From: JBDSTW01 sp039914705 | GTDB taxonomy: Bacteria > Pseudomonadota > Gammaproteobacteria > SURF-13 | Assembly (NCBI GenBank): GCA_039914705.1 | Contig: JBDSOT010000151.1 | Coordinates: forward strand, 1-16,048 | Direction of reading: 5' to 3' | DNA: 16,048 nt | Shown here: positions 7,701-15,435 of the stretch, in pieces | How the letters are laid out: every line of letters starts with the position of its first letter | Numbering within the stretch: position 1 is the stretch's first letter | Notes under the pieces: model-generated | Databases searched by the model: none | Seen by the model: only the letters and a program-made list of their open reading frames with translations | What the model was told of the DNA's origin: nothing | Position numbers and translations under genes: made by a program

Positions 7701-7889
7701 GACACCCCCCGCCTGTGTCGTCGTAAACCTTCGCCCTTGAACCAGTGGTCCAGGTGGGGATTCAGGAGGATGTATCAGGCTTTCCGCACAGGGCGGACAT
7801 GCGCAACAACATCGACAAATAAATCCCCGGGGTTTTAAATTAGGCTCAAGAAAACACCCGGTTTACTAACGAACACTACAGGGGATGCC
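7701..7889 (-). ncRNA. ssrS: 6S RNA (SsrS), regulator of sigma-70 RNA polymerase
   Basis: 6S RNA mimics an open promoter and sequesters housekeeping RNA polymerase in stationary phase. On the minus strand the ends pair well: 5' GGCATCCCC (7889-7881) with GGGGGTGTC (7709-7701), then GTGTTCG near the 5' end against CGACGACAC near the 3' end. Conserved blocks match gammaproteobacterial 6S RNA: TGTTCG, then TTGAGCC after about 25 bases, and a 3' half with CCCACCTGGACC, GGTTCAAGGGCGAAGG and TTTACGACGACA. In E. coli the corresponding stretch is CACCTTGAACC, then GGTTCAAGGGTTACAGCC and GCGGCGGCA. The closing stem is followed by TATTTTTC, which may end transcription. The position between zapA and fau is the standard ssrS location. 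The length of about 189 nt is normal. No clear sigma-70 -10 lies just upstream, so processing from a longer zapA transcript is possible. Confidence 0.9.
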
Positions 7890-8169
7890 TAAACTCGTCG
7901 TCCGAAGCCGGCTTATTTTTCTTATTTTTAGATTTAATGCAGCTTTGAAAACTGCCGGCTTCCGGGAGTTAATTTGCATCTCTTACTGCCATTTTATTCT
8001 TTGCTGGAGAAGCTTACCGGCTTCTCGATCAGGCACTGTTTACTGAAGCGTAGCAGTTGCCCAATCGTATAAAATCTTTGCTGTAAATCTGCTGACCGAT
8101 AGCCTGAATTACTTCTGTACTAATCTACTTTTATAAAAAATTTTTGGCAAGCTGAAATTTCACTAGTGG
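7890..8169. other. 280-base intergenic spacer between zapA and 6S RNA with repeated CCGGCTTC elements
   Basis: There is no convincing gene on either strand. The stretch is more AT-rich than its neighbours. It holds an inverted repeat GAAGCCGGC (7904-7912) / GCCGGCTTC (7954-7962) around 41 bases, whose left arm is itself part of the 10-base palindrome AAGCCGGCTT (7905-7914). A compact hairpin GAGAAGC-N6-GCTTCTC lies at 8007-8026, whose right arm repeats CCGGCTTC (8018-8025). Neither hairpin has a proper T-run on the minus strand, so they are not standard terminators. They may be part of the upstream ssrS leader or a processing site. Confidence 0.6.
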
Positions 8170-8487
8170 CTAAATTTCCATCTGTTTGCTTCTGCTGAGC
8201 GCGGCATCCACCTTGTCCTGCAAGCTACGCACCTTGCCGCTCATAGACTGAGTATAATCTTCTTTGCGCGATTTGTGTTGCAATAGTTCGTGCGTAATAT
8301 TCAGCGCGGCCATTACGGCGATGCGCTCAAGGCCGATGACTTTACCGGTGTCGCGAATCTCCTTCATCTTGCCGCCGAGATGATGGGCAGAGGCAAGCAG
8401 CGCATCTTTTTCCTGTTCAGCGCAAGCGACGCGATATTCCTTTTCCAGGATGTGCACAGTGAATGGAGTTATTTCCTCGCGGCTCAT
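8170..8487 (-). CDS. zapA: Cell division protein ZapA
   Basis: ZapA is a cytosolic tetramer that crosslinks FtsZ protofilaments at the division site. The product is 105 residues (E. coli 109). The N-terminal globular part includes VHILEKEYRVACAEQEKDALLASA (about 11-34), equivalent to the family's 'I.G..Y...C....E..L..AA' pattern, followed by LGGKMKEIRDTGKVIGLERIAVMAALNITHELL (about 37-69), where 'ERIAVMAALNI' is a strong ZapA signature. The rest (70-105) is a coiled coil. Its ATG overlaps the TGA of the upstream gene (ATGA), so translation is coupled. 6S RNA follows after 280 bases, as in other gammaproteobacteria. Confidence 0.93.
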   Translation of the reverse strand: MSREEITPFTVHILEKEYRVACAEQEKDALLASAHHLGGKMKEIRDTGKVIGLERIAVMAALNITHELLQHKSRKEDYTQSMSGKVRSLQDKVDAALSRSKQMEI

Positions 8488-8717
8488 GTGGCCTGCTCCA
8501 TAGTTTTCAGGCGTTGAATAATAGTTTCTACGTGGGTGTGTGCCATCTGGTTTTTCTCAATCAAGCTTGCTCGCTCGCTCATCAGCGCGGCCTGCTGCTT
8601 GCGCAGCGCGCGGTTTTCTTCTTTCAGACGGTCGCAGGAACGAATCATCTCGTCGATTGCAGCCTCCAGCTTTTTTAATTCAGAGTCGCCCCGGTGCGCG
8701 GGATTATCTAAGGCCAT
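8484..8717 (-). CDS. TIGR02449-family small coiled-coil protein (ZapB-like)
   Basis: A 77-residue protein that is almost entirely a heptad coiled coil from about residue 12 to 75 (LKKLEAAIDEMIRSCDRLKEENRALRK is within 15-41). It has no signal peptide. Short coiled-coil proteins encoded directly before zapA belong to the TIGR02449 family; they resemble ZapB in length and shape, and a role with ZapA at the Z-ring is inferred from the context only. The ATG at 8717 is the first in-frame start after the promoter. The 4-base overlap with zapA argues for stoichiometric coupled expression. True ZapB is not identified, so no gene symbol is given. Confidence 0.85.
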   Translation of the reverse strand: MALDNPAHRGDSELKKLEAAIDEMIRSCDRLKEENRALRKQQAALMSERASLIEKNQMAHTHVETIIQRLKTMEQAT

Positions 8718-8752
8718 GATAGTGCTCAGCTTGGTAATTAGTTAGAGCTTAC

Positions 8753-8781
8753 AATATAGAACGGCATCCGTGCAGGGTCAA
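8753..8781 (-). promoter_or_regulatory. Sigma-70 promoter for the zapB-like/zapA genes
   Basis: On the minus strand TTGACC (8781-8776) and TATATT (8758-8753) are separated by exactly 17 bases, five of six matches to each consensus hexamer. The predicted start is near 8746, leaving a leader of about 30 bases to ATG 8717. The location between the rnd stop and this pair makes sense, and transcription could continue to the 6S RNA and fau. Confidence 0.75.
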
Positions 8782-8786
8782 CGGGC

Positions 8787-8801
8787 AATGTCACATTGTG
8801 A
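8787..8801. promoter_or_regulatory. Overlapping short palindromes just upstream of the zapB-like/zapA promoter
   Basis: AATGT-C-ACATT (8787-8797) and TCACA-T-TGTGA (8791-8801) are perfect 5+1+5 palindromes sharing bases. They centre about 48 bases before the predicted start, a position typical for activator binding. The half-sites resemble CRP half-sites but in the wrong order and spacing, so CRP is not claimed. Confidence 0.35.
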
Positions 8802-8852
8802 TTTTGCTGGCCGGCAAACGGGACGCTCGCTTGCGGTAATATCCATGAGAAT

Positions 8853-10004
8853 TTACTGATCAGCGGAGGCAATATCAAGCTCACCATGCTTCACGCTCAG
8901 ACTGAGCTTGCCTTGCAACAGCGCCAACAGATCGCGCCCCACCAGAGCGCCGCGCCAGCCGTGCATAACCGCTACATTCTGCTGCCCCATTACCAGAGAC
9001 TCCAGTTCCTTGCGTGTAGTGAGCGTGGCCGGACTCACGGCATTTTGCATGCCGCGTAGGCGCACCACGGCCATTAGCGCATCGGCGAGCGCCTCTTGCC
9101 GGATGTCGAGGCGCAGCGGAACATCCAGTTGCGGCCACTGCTCCTTGGGTAACTGCCTGCTCTGCGCAATCAGCGCAATAATGTCGGGGCCGCTGCGTTT
9201 GAGGGTTTGCGCCTCCATCCCGCGAACCTTGCTTAGCCGCTCGGCATCGAGGGGCAGGTGCCTGGCAAGCTCCAGCATAACGTCGTCGCTGAGTATCCAT
9301 TTGCGCGGTTTATTGACTGCCTTGGCGCGCTCCTCGCGCCACGCCGCCAATGCGCGCAACACAGCCAACTGTACGCCCTTCAAGGTGTTGGCCTGGCGGA
9401 TGCGCCGCCAGGCGCTCAGTGGTGAATTGATGTATTTATGTTCATCGGTCAATTCGGCAAAGTCATCGGCAAGCCAACCGAGACGGCCGTTATGCTCAAG
9501 CTCTGTGCGTTGCCGCAGATAAATTTGCACCAGATAGCGCACATCATCTGCGGCATAGCGTAATTGTTTGGGGTCGAGCGGACGTTGCGACCAATCCGTG
9601 CGTGTGTGTGATTTATCGAGTTCTACCCCGAACATTCCCTGCACTAACGCACCATAGCCCACCTGGTCTCCGTAACCTAAAACGGTCGCGGCGATTTGCG
9701 TATCAAACAGCGGCTGCGGTAACGCTTGACGCAGATCGTAAAAAAGTTCGAGATCCTGGCGCGCCGAGTGCATCACCTTAACGATGGCCGGGTCATAGAT
9801 GAGGTCAAGCAATGGGTCGAGATTCAGCGCCAGCGGGTCAACACACGCAATCAGCTCTTCGTTCGCGATTTGCAGCAGGCAGAATTGCGCGTAGTAGGTC
9901 TTTTCGCGCATGAATTCGGTATCCAGCGCAAGCCACGAACTTGCGCGCAGGCGCTCGCACAAGTCGAGCAATTGGGCGGGGGAATCGACGTAATATTCTT
10001 GCAT
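8853..10004 (-). CDS. rnd: Ribonuclease D
   Basis: RNase D is a 3'-5' exoribonuclease that trims tRNA precursors and other small RNAs. The product is 383 residues (E. coli 375). The DEDDy nuclease domain has Exo I LALDTEFMREKTYY (D28, E30), Exo II VMHSARQDLELFYDL (D84) and Exo III RYAADDVRYL (Y150, D154). The HRDC region (about 208-290) includes LKGVQLAVLRALAAWREERAKAVNKPR and LSKVRGMEAQTLKRSG. All catalytic residues are present. ATG 10004 fits the family N-terminus (MQEYYVDSP). It is divergent from the membrane protein/mpl genes across a 178-base gap and stands 135 bases before the zapB-like gene. A -10-like TATGCT/TACACT lies about 45-60 bases ahead, without a clear -35. Confidence 0.95.
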   Translation of the reverse strand: MQEYYVDSPAQLLDLCERLRASSWLALDTEFMREKTYYAQFCLLQIANEELIACVDPLALNLDPLLDLIYDPAIVKVMHSARQDLELFYDLRQALPQPLFDTQIAATVLGYGDQVGYGALVQGMFGVELDKSHTRTDWSQRPLDPKQLRYAADDVRYLVQIYLRQRTELEHNGRLGWLADDFAELTDEHKYINSPLSAWRRIRQANTLKGVQLAVLRALAAWREERAKAVNKPRKWILSDDVMLELARHLPLDAERLSKVRGMEAQTLKRSGPDIIALIAQSRQLPKEQWPQLDVPLRLDIRQEALADALMAVVRLRGMQNAVSPATLTTRKELESLVMGQQNVAVMHGWRGALVGRDLLALLQGKLSLSVKHGELDIASADQ

Positions 10005-10182
10005 GCCGGACTCAAGGGTAGGTGAGGGAATTTATTCAAACGCGGCAGTGTAGCATAGCGCCCAAGGCCGGTTGTTAATCCACCGGCTATTAGACCGGGG
10101 CTGCGCGCCAAGCTGGTCTGCAGCGCTCGCTTGTGAGTTACAATCTTACGCACCGACCGGACTTACCGCCCGCAAATTCAGG

Positions 10183-10674
10183 ATGCACGCCTTGCCAAAA
10201 CTGCTCAGGATAATTATTGATATTTGCATACTGCGTGCAAAACCAGAGGATGTGCCTGCCTCGACGACTTTATTAGGCGCAACGCTGGCCGTTTATGCAT
10301 CCGTGAGCCTGGCGCTGGCCAGCGTCTCATTACCGTTGAACAAGGCACTGCTCTACGCCCTGGCCGACACAATGGTGCTGGCCGTCCTCACGCATACACT
10401 ATTATTGTTGCGCCGCTTTCCCGCGCGGCTCCCCCAAACCCTAACCGCTCTGGCCGGCACCGGTGCGCTGTTTGGGCTGATTGGCTTGCCGTTCGCACAA
10501 CTTACCGAACTGGAGCCGCTGCTATTTGCACTGCTGATATGGAATGTTGCCGTCAGTGCGCATATCCTGCGCCATGCCCTGTCGGTATCGTTTATCATGG
10601 GTGTCGTTGCCAGCCTTGGTTATCTGCTCATGGCCGTTGCGGTGACCGCCGCGCTGTTTCCGCCGGCACCGTAA
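10183..10674 (+). CDS. Uncharacterised five-helix membrane protein upstream of mpl
   Basis: A 163-residue protein with five likely membrane segments at about 28-49, 56-76, 86-104, 112-130 and 133-158. An amphipathic N-terminus (LRIIIDICILRAKPEDVPAS) precedes helix 1, a layout reminiscent of short Yip1-like proteins, but I cannot assign a family. It has no signal peptide or enzyme motif. ATG 10183 is the first in-frame ATG before the first helix; an upstream frame to 10072 encodes an implausible N-terminus. AGG lies too close to be a good ribosome-binding site. The stop is 30 bases before mpl, so the two are probably co-transcribed. A TACAAT at 10139-10144 could be the -10. Confidence 0.72.
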   Translation: MHALPKLLRIIIDICILRAKPEDVPASTTLLGATLAVYASVSLALASVSLPLNKALLYALADTMVLAVLTHTLLLLRRFPARLPQTLTALAGTGALFGLIGLPFAQLTELEPLLFALLIWNVAVSAHILRHALSVSFIMGVVASLGYLLMAVAVTAALFPPAP

Positions 10675-10704
10675 AATTTACAATCCGGTTTAAGGTAATC
10701 ACGC

Positions 10705-12069
10705 ATGCATATTCACATCCTTGGCATCTGCGGCACCTTCATGGGCGGTATCGCCCTGTTGGCACGCGAACTTGGGCATCAGGTGAGCGGGTCGGACGCG
10801 CATGTGTATCCGCCCATGAGCACCCAGCTTGAGGCGCACGGCATTCAGCTTTGCGAGGGCTATGACCCGGCCCATCTGCAACCTGTTCCCGATTGCGTGG
10901 TGATCGGCAATGCCCTGTCGCGCGGTAATGCGGCGGTGGAGTATGTGCTCAACGAAGGCTTGCCTTATACCTCCGGGCCGCAATGGCTGGCGGAAAATGT
11001 GTTGCGTGATAAATGGGTTCTGGCGGTGGCCGGCACGCACGGGAAAACCACGACTGCCTCGATGCTCGCCTGGATATTGGAGCATGCGGGTCTTGCGCCG
11101 GGATTTTTAATCGGCGGCGTACCGAATAATTTCGGCTTATCGGCGCGCCTGGGCGCAACGCGTTTTTTCGTGGTTGAGGCCGACGAATACGACACCGCGT
11201 TTTTCGACAAACGCTCGAAGTTTGTCCATTACCGTCCACGCACGGCGATCTTGAATAATCTTGAATTCGACCATGCGGATATTTTCCCTGACCTCGCGGC
11301 AATCGAGCAGCAATTCCATCATCTAGTCCGCATCGTTCCCAGTAGCGGCTTAATTGTTGCAAACGCAAAAGAACAAAGCATCGAGCGCGTGCTGGCGCGC
11401 GGTTGCTGGACACCGGTGGAGAAATTTCCCAGTCGCGAGGGATGGAGTTTCACTTCGCACGCCTCCAATGAAGGTATAGAGATTTCCTTTCAGGACAAAG
11501 CTCAAGGCATTCTGAACTGGGATTTACTCGGCGAACACAATCAGCTCAATGCTCTGGCAGCGATTGCCGCCGCGCGCCATGCGGGCGTAGCGCCTATCGC
11601 TGCGATAACGGCCTTGCAGGAATTTCGCAACGTAAAGCGGCGCATGGAGATACGCGCGGTCATCAATGGCATCACCGTCTACGATGACTTCGCCCATCAC
11701 CCCACCGCCATTACCACCACCTTGCAAGGCCTGCGCACCAAGCTGGGCACGGCCTCAGATCAACACATCATAGCCGTGCTCGAACCGCGCTCCAATACCA
11801 TGCGCTTGGGCGTACATCGCCAAACGCTCGCCCCTGCACTGAAAGGCGCGGACAGCGTAATACTTTACGAGCCGCCGAATCTCGGTTGGGGACTTTCAGA
11901 AATTGCTGCTGAAATCGGGCCACAGGCGCGCGTGTTTAATTCGACTACGGAAATCACTCAATATCTTGCCAAAGAAACGCGGGCAGGCGACCATGTGCTT
12001 ATTATGAGCAATGGCGGGTTTGACGGCCTGCATGAGCAATTAATACAAGCCCTCAACACACGCGGTTAA
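10705..12069 (+). CDS. mpl: UDP-N-acetylmuramate:L-alanyl-gamma-D-glutamyl-meso-diaminopimelate ligase Mpl
   Basis: Mpl attaches recycled murein tripeptide to UDP-MurNAc, returning cell-wall peptide to peptidoglycan synthesis in the cytosol. The product is 454 residues, matching the family. The start MHIHILGICGTFMGGIALLA, with SGSDAHVYPPMSTQLEAHGI soon after, separates Mpl from MurC. The ATP-binding P-loop is GTHGKTTT (110-117). Mur-ligase landmarks are VVEADEYDTAFFDKRSKF (about 156-173), NNLEFDHADIF (184-194), LLGEHNQLNALAA (274-286), YDDFAHHPTAI (326-336) and LEPRSNTM (359-366). ATG 10705 has AAGG about nine bases upstream. The neighbour ubiX follows after 48 bases; mpl-ubiX adjacency is also known from pseudomonads. 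Confidence 0.97.
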   Translation: MHIHILGICGTFMGGIALLARELGHQVSGSDAHVYPPMSTQLEAHGIQLCEGYDPAHLQPVPDCVVIGNALSRGNAAVEYVLNEGLPYTSGPQWLAENVLRDKWVLAVAGTHGKTTTASMLAWILEHAGLAPGFLIGGVPNNFGLSARLGATRFFVVEADEYDTAFFDKRSKFVHYRPRTAILNNLEFDHADIFPDLAAIEQQFHHLVRIVPSSGLIVANAKEQSIERVLARGCWTPVEKFPSREGWSFTSHASNEGIEISFQDKAQGILNWDLLGEHNQLNALAAIAAARHAGVAPIAAITALQEFRNVKRRMEIRAVINGITVYDDFAHHPTAITTTLQGLRTKLGTASDQHIIAVLEPRSNTMRLGVHRQTLAPALKGADSVILYEPPNLGWGLSEIAAEIGPQARVFNSTTEITQYLAKETRAGDHVLIMSNGGFDGLHEQLIQALNTRG

Positions 12070-12117
12070 TATGGAAATCCTTATGCGCACGCATAATTTA
12101 AAGAGTAACTGCCAACT

Positions 12118-12744
12118 ATGAGCCGTCACGCTATCGCACTCGCCATGACCGGTGCCTCGGGCGCGGCTTATGGCTTGCGTCTGTTGGAATGTTTATTAGG
12201 CACCGGTAAACAGGTTTATCTAATGGTCTCCGCACCGGCGCAAATGGTTATTGCGATGGAGACCGGCTTGAAATTGCCGAGCCGTCCCGGCGAGATGGCC
12301 GATCTTTTTACTGCGCGTTACGCGGCACAGCCCGGACAACTGCAGGTGTTTGCCAAGGAAGACTGGATGGCGCCGGTGGCGAGCGGATCCAGTGTACCTG
12401 CGGCCATGGTGGTCTGCCCGTGTACGGCCGGCACCCTTTCCGCGATTGCCTGCGGTGCCAGCAATAAGCTCATCGAACGCGCCGCCGATGTTATTTTAAA
12501 AGAGCAGCGTAAACTTATTTTAGTACCGCGCGAGATGCCGTTCTCCGTCATACATCTGGAAAACATGCTGCGCCTGGCGCGCATGGGCGCGGTTATCCTG
12601 CCTGCCAACCCCGGCTTTTATCATCGTCCACAGCGTATTGAGGATCTCGTGGATTTCGTGGTGGCGCGCATCCTCGATCATCTCGACATCGAGCATGATT
12701 TGATGGCGCGTTGGGGTGACGAGGAAACAAGTTTTAAGGACTAA
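12118..12744 (+). CDS. ubiX: Flavin prenyltransferase UbiX
   Basis: UbiX prenylates FMN with dimethylallyl phosphate, making the prenyl-FMN cofactor needed by UbiD decarboxylase in ubiquinone synthesis. The product is 208 residues (usual about 190-210). Motifs are the N-terminal ALAMTGASGAAYGLRLLE (7-24), SGSSVPAAMVVCPCTAGTLSAIACGASN (about 88-115), LILVPREMPFS (about 133-143) and GAVILPANPGFYHRPQ (about 157-172), all typical of the flavin-binding UbiX/Pad1 fold. ATG 12118 has an AAGAG about 12 bases ahead, somewhat far. The gene ends 72 bases from the convergent xerC; no good terminator hairpin is visible between them. Confidence 0.96.
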   Translation: MSRHAIALAMTGASGAAYGLRLLECLLGTGKQVYLMVSAPAQMVIAMETGLKLPSRPGEMADLFTARYAAQPGQLQVFAKEDWMAPVASGSSVPAAMVVCPCTAGTLSAIACGASNKLIERAADVILKEQRKLILVPREMPFSVIHLENMLRLARMGAVILPANPGFYHRPQRIEDLVDFVVARILDHLDIEHDLMARWGDEETSFKD

Positions 12745-12816
12745 GTAATCGGGCCTGTGTGCGTGCTCGCAACTCTATAAATCCCGAGCCGCGCATATAT
12801 ACGCCAACTGACAAAA

Positions 12817-13773
12817 TTATAAGTTTTCCTTTTCGACATCCCTTTGCGCTGATTCACCTCTATTCCTATCCACACATTTTTTTGCACGCGGATGAGCCTT
12901 GTCGTAAACCTTGGCGAGATGCTGAAAATCCAGATGCGTATAGATTTGCGTGGTGGCTATATCAGCATGGCCAAGCAATTCCTGCACGGCGCGCAGATCA
13001 CCGCTGGATTCGAGCAGATGGCTGGCAAACGAATGGCGCAATTGATGCGGGTGCACCGATCCTGGCAGCCCCTGTTTTATAGACCATTCGCGCATGCGCA
13101 ATTGCACGGCGCGGGAAGTCAGTCGTTGCCCTCGACGGCCAATAAACAGGGCACGCTCATCCGCCTGTATCGATAATTTTATGCGCTCACCAAGCCACGT
13201 CTGCAACGCGGCACAGGCAAAGCGTCCGACCGGCAAGATGCGGACCTTATTGCCCTTGCCGAGCACGCGCACAACTTCATCGCGCAAATCCAATTCATCT
13301 ACATTAAGCCCGACGAGTTCCGCCAGGCGCAAGCCCGACGAATATATCAATTCCATAATGGCGCGATCACGGCAAGCCAGAATATTTTCGAATGGAATTT
13401 CCAGAAGTCGGCCGACCTGATCGGCATCGAGAGTATGCGGCAAGCGGCGCGGCGATTTCGGCGTGATAATCCCAAGCACGGGATTAAGCTGCGCCGCGCC
13501 CTCACGCATCAAATAGTGATAAAACGAACGCACGGCGGATAAGTTGCGCTGTATGCTGCGCCCGCTCAGGCCGCCGCGATGTCGCCACGCCACATAAGCG
13601 CGCATATGATGTCCGCGCAGATCTTTCCAGGCGCAGATTTCTTGCCGGTCGCAAAACTCGACGAGCTTGGCCAAGTCGCGCCGGTATGCCTGTTGAGTAT
13701 GTGCAGAAAAACGCCGCTCGCTGGACAGGCAGGTAAAAAACCTTTCCAGCCACTGTGTATCCGTAGCGTGCAT
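12817..13773 (-). CDS. xerC: Tyrosine recombinase XerC
   Basis: XerC, with XerD, resolves chromosome dimers at dif. The product is 318 residues; the usual length is about 300 and the excess is a charged tail (KKCVDRNRGESAQRDVEKENL within 298-318). The N-terminal SAM-like core-binding domain spans about 5-92 and the catalytic domain about 108-295. Catalytic residues are all present: R149 (SSGLRLAEL), K173 (LGKGNK), H243 and R246 (HPHQLRHSFA), H269 (LLGHADI) and nucleophile Y278 (QIYTHLD). ATG 13773 follows the DUF484 stop by 14 bases. The neighbours dapF-DUF484-xerC match the E. coli dapF-yigA-xerC order, which supports XerC rather than XerD. Confidence 0.95.
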   Translation of the reverse strand: MHATDTQWLERFFTCLSSERRFSAHTQQAYRRDLAKLVEFCDRQEICAWKDLRGHHMRAYVAWRHRGGLSGRSIQRNLSAVRSFYHYLMREGAAQLNPVLGIITPKSPRRLPHTLDADQVGRLLEIPFENILACRDRAIMELIYSSGLRLAELVGLNVDELDLRDEVVRVLGKGNKVRILPVGRFACAALQTWLGERIKLSIQADERALFIGRRGQRLTSRAVQLRMREWSIKQGLPGSVHPHQLRHSFASHLLESSGDLRAVQELLGHADIATTQIYTHLDFQHLAKVYDKAHPRAKKCVDRNRGESAQRDVEKENL

Positions 13774-13787
13774 GATGAATCGATCTG

Positions 13788-14522
13788 CTAAAGTTTCAAG
13801 TAAGGCGTCAGTGTCCGGCTGAGGGTATTGGCCATAGTGTTTAGGAATAACGTGCCCATGTCAGCATGAAATCGCTCGACGCTGAAGCTGCCAATAGCCA
13901 TGATGCCGAAACATTTTTCTTGTTCATCCGAAGATTTTCGTAGCGGGACGAGTGCGCTAGAGGCAATTTCGCCCGCCCTCTCCCTAAATAAATAATGTGC
14001 TTGCGCGGCCGTTAGTTTGCCGCATACGGGCTTGCCTGCATCGAGAATTTTCTTGAAGGCCGTCATGACCTTGACCATGTTATCCGCATCCTGCTCCGCG
14101 AAGGCAACGGCCACAAAGGCATTCGATTCGTCAACAGACTCTTGCGGCGGGACAAATAAACGCACGGCTACCAAATCCGCATTAAAATCATTACGCATGG
14201 CATCGTGCACCGTGAATAAGATGTCGCTGAGAGTGCCGGCGTCCAGCAGGGCCAGCGTGAAGCGCTGCATGCGTTCCGTAAGCCGGTCATTGTCGCGCGC
14301 GATTTGCACTAGCTCCATCAAGTCATGCTTAAGCTGACGATTCTGATCGCGTAACACTACGACCTGCCGCTCGATCAAAGACACGCTATCACCGCTATCA
14401 TGCGGCACCGCTAACTCGGTGAGCAGGTGGGTATGTGTGAGGAAAAATTCAGGGTGAGAGCGCAGATATTCAACGATTTCTTTCTCGTCACTCTCATCGC
14501 TCAGGCCGGGTAATGTCTTCAT
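13788..14522 (-). CDS. DUF484 family protein (YigA-like, GAF-like)
   Basis: A 244-residue cytosolic protein of the DUF484/YigA family found between dapF and xerC. The N-terminal VEYLRSHPEFFLTHTHLLTEL (about 17-37) is the family signature, followed by a coiled coil (about 49-85, SLIERQVVVLRDQNRQLK onward) and a GAF-like domain (about 90-240). The GAF-like part lacks obvious ligand or catalytic motifs. Function unknown; the conserved location suggests a link with cell-wall or chromosome processes, which is inference. The ATG overlaps the dapF TGA by four bases (ATGA), indicating translational coupling. Confidence 0.9.
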   Translation of the reverse strand: MKTLPGLSDESDEKEIVEYLRSHPEFFLTHTHLLTELAVPHDSGDSVSLIERQVVVLRDQNRQLKHDLMELVQIARDNDRLTERMQRFTLALLDAGTLSDILFTVHDAMRNDFNADLVAVRLFVPPQESVDESNAFVAVAFAEQDADNMVKVMTAFKKILDAGKPVCGKLTAAQAHYLFRERAGEIASSALVPLRKSSDEQEKCFGIMAIGSFSVERFHADMGTLFLNTMANTLSRTLTPYLKL

Positions 14523-15349
14523 AACTCAATCTTGCCCTCGAATACGCGGGTTGCTGGGCCCGTCATCCATACAGGCTCAGCCTTCCCCAACCAACTCACC
14601 AGCAATCTTCCGCCTGGCAAATCAACTTTGACCTTATTATCCAACCAACCTTGTCGAATACCCGCCACTACGGCCGCGCAAGCACCTGTGCCGCAGGCCA
14701 GCGTCTCGCCCACACCGCGCTCATAAACGCGCAAACGAATATGCGCGCGGTCGACGCACTCCATGAATCCTACATTAACGCGCGCTGGAAATCGCGCGTG
14801 CGTCTCGAGTTGCGGCCCGAGCGTGGCAACCGGTGCGCGTGCGACATCATCAACGCGCAACACGGCGTGCGGATTACCCATGCTCACTACGCTTAATTGA
14901 ATATCCTGATCATCAACCCGTACAGCATAACTGAGCGCCTCATCGTCCGCCACAAACGGAATCTCGCGCGGGGCGGTGCGCGGCACGCCCATGTCTACAC
15001 TGACTTGGCCATCCGCCTCGATGCGCGGACGAATTATACCGCCGCGCGTTTCCACCAGCATCTGATCTTTTTGCGTAAGCCCGGTTTCACGTACAAATAG
15101 CGCAAAGCAACGCGCCCCATTGCCGCACTGCTCAACTTCGCCGCCGTCGGCATTATAAATGCGATAAGCAAAATCAGCGGCTGGATCGCGCGCGGCCTCG
15201 ACCAACAAAACTTGATCGCAACCCACGCCGAAATGGCGGTCGGCAATCAGGCGTATCTGCGCGGGGGTCAATGACAGCGGATGGGTCAGGGCGTCGATTA
15301 CGACAAAATCATTGCCCAGACCGTGCATCTTGGTGAATTTAATCAGCAT
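14519..15349 (-). CDS. dapF: Diaminopimelate epimerase DapF
   Basis: DapF interconverts LL- and meso-diaminopimelate for lysine and peptidoglycan synthesis by a two-cysteine mechanism without cofactor. The product is 276 residues (E. coli 274). It starts MLIKFTKMHGLGNDFVVID. Active-site C75 lies in NADGGEVEQCGNGARC and C219 in ERGVGETLACGTGACA; SMGNPHAV (156-163) is also conserved. ATG 15349 matches the family; the in-frame upstream ATG at 15376 adds nine non-conserved residues. The ribosome-binding site is weak. It begins the dapF-DUF484-xerC operon. The usual upstream genes lysA and lppL are not found; the region ahead is noncoding. Confidence 0.96.
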   Translation of the reverse strand: MLIKFTKMHGLGNDFVVIDALTHPLSLTPAQIRLIADRHFGVGCDQVLLVEAARDPAADFAYRIYNADGGEVEQCGNGARCFALFVRETGLTQKDQMLVETRGGIIRPRIEADGQVSVDMGVPRTAPREIPFVADDEALSYAVRVDDQDIQLSVVSMGNPHAVLRVDDVARAPVATLGPQLETHARFPARVNVGFMECVDRAHIRLRVYERGVGETLACGTGACAAVVAGIRQGWLDNKVKVDLPGGRLLVSWLGKAEPVWMTGPATRVFEGKIEL

Positions 15350-15435
15350 GCACGCTAGGGTACAACCTGCGCGCATTATTGCAAAGCCCGCTCAAGCTTA
15401 CGTAAAGCCGATAACTGCTCTTCAAAATTTATCGA

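Noticed and set aside
7904..7962. CRISPR-like or mobile-element repeat
   Set aside because: Only three short related elements at irregular spacing, without regular spacers, target duplication or transposase.
8791..8801. CRP site
   Set aside because: The half-sites TCACA and TGTGA are in reversed order with one base between them, not TGTGA-N6-TCACA.
8813..8837. rnd terminator (GCAAGCG/CGTTTGC hairpin on the minus strand)
   Set aside because: The 7-bp stem has a G-T pair and no T-run follows.
10224..10832. 202-residue plus-strand frame overlapping the membrane protein and the start of mpl
   Set aside because: It is out of frame with both; the hydrophobic pattern and mpl homology belong to the other frame.
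12745..12816. Bidirectional terminator between convergent ubiX and xerC
   Set aside because: No stable G/C-rich stem with flanking A/T runs could be found by eye; only weak AT-rich symmetry near 12813-12827.
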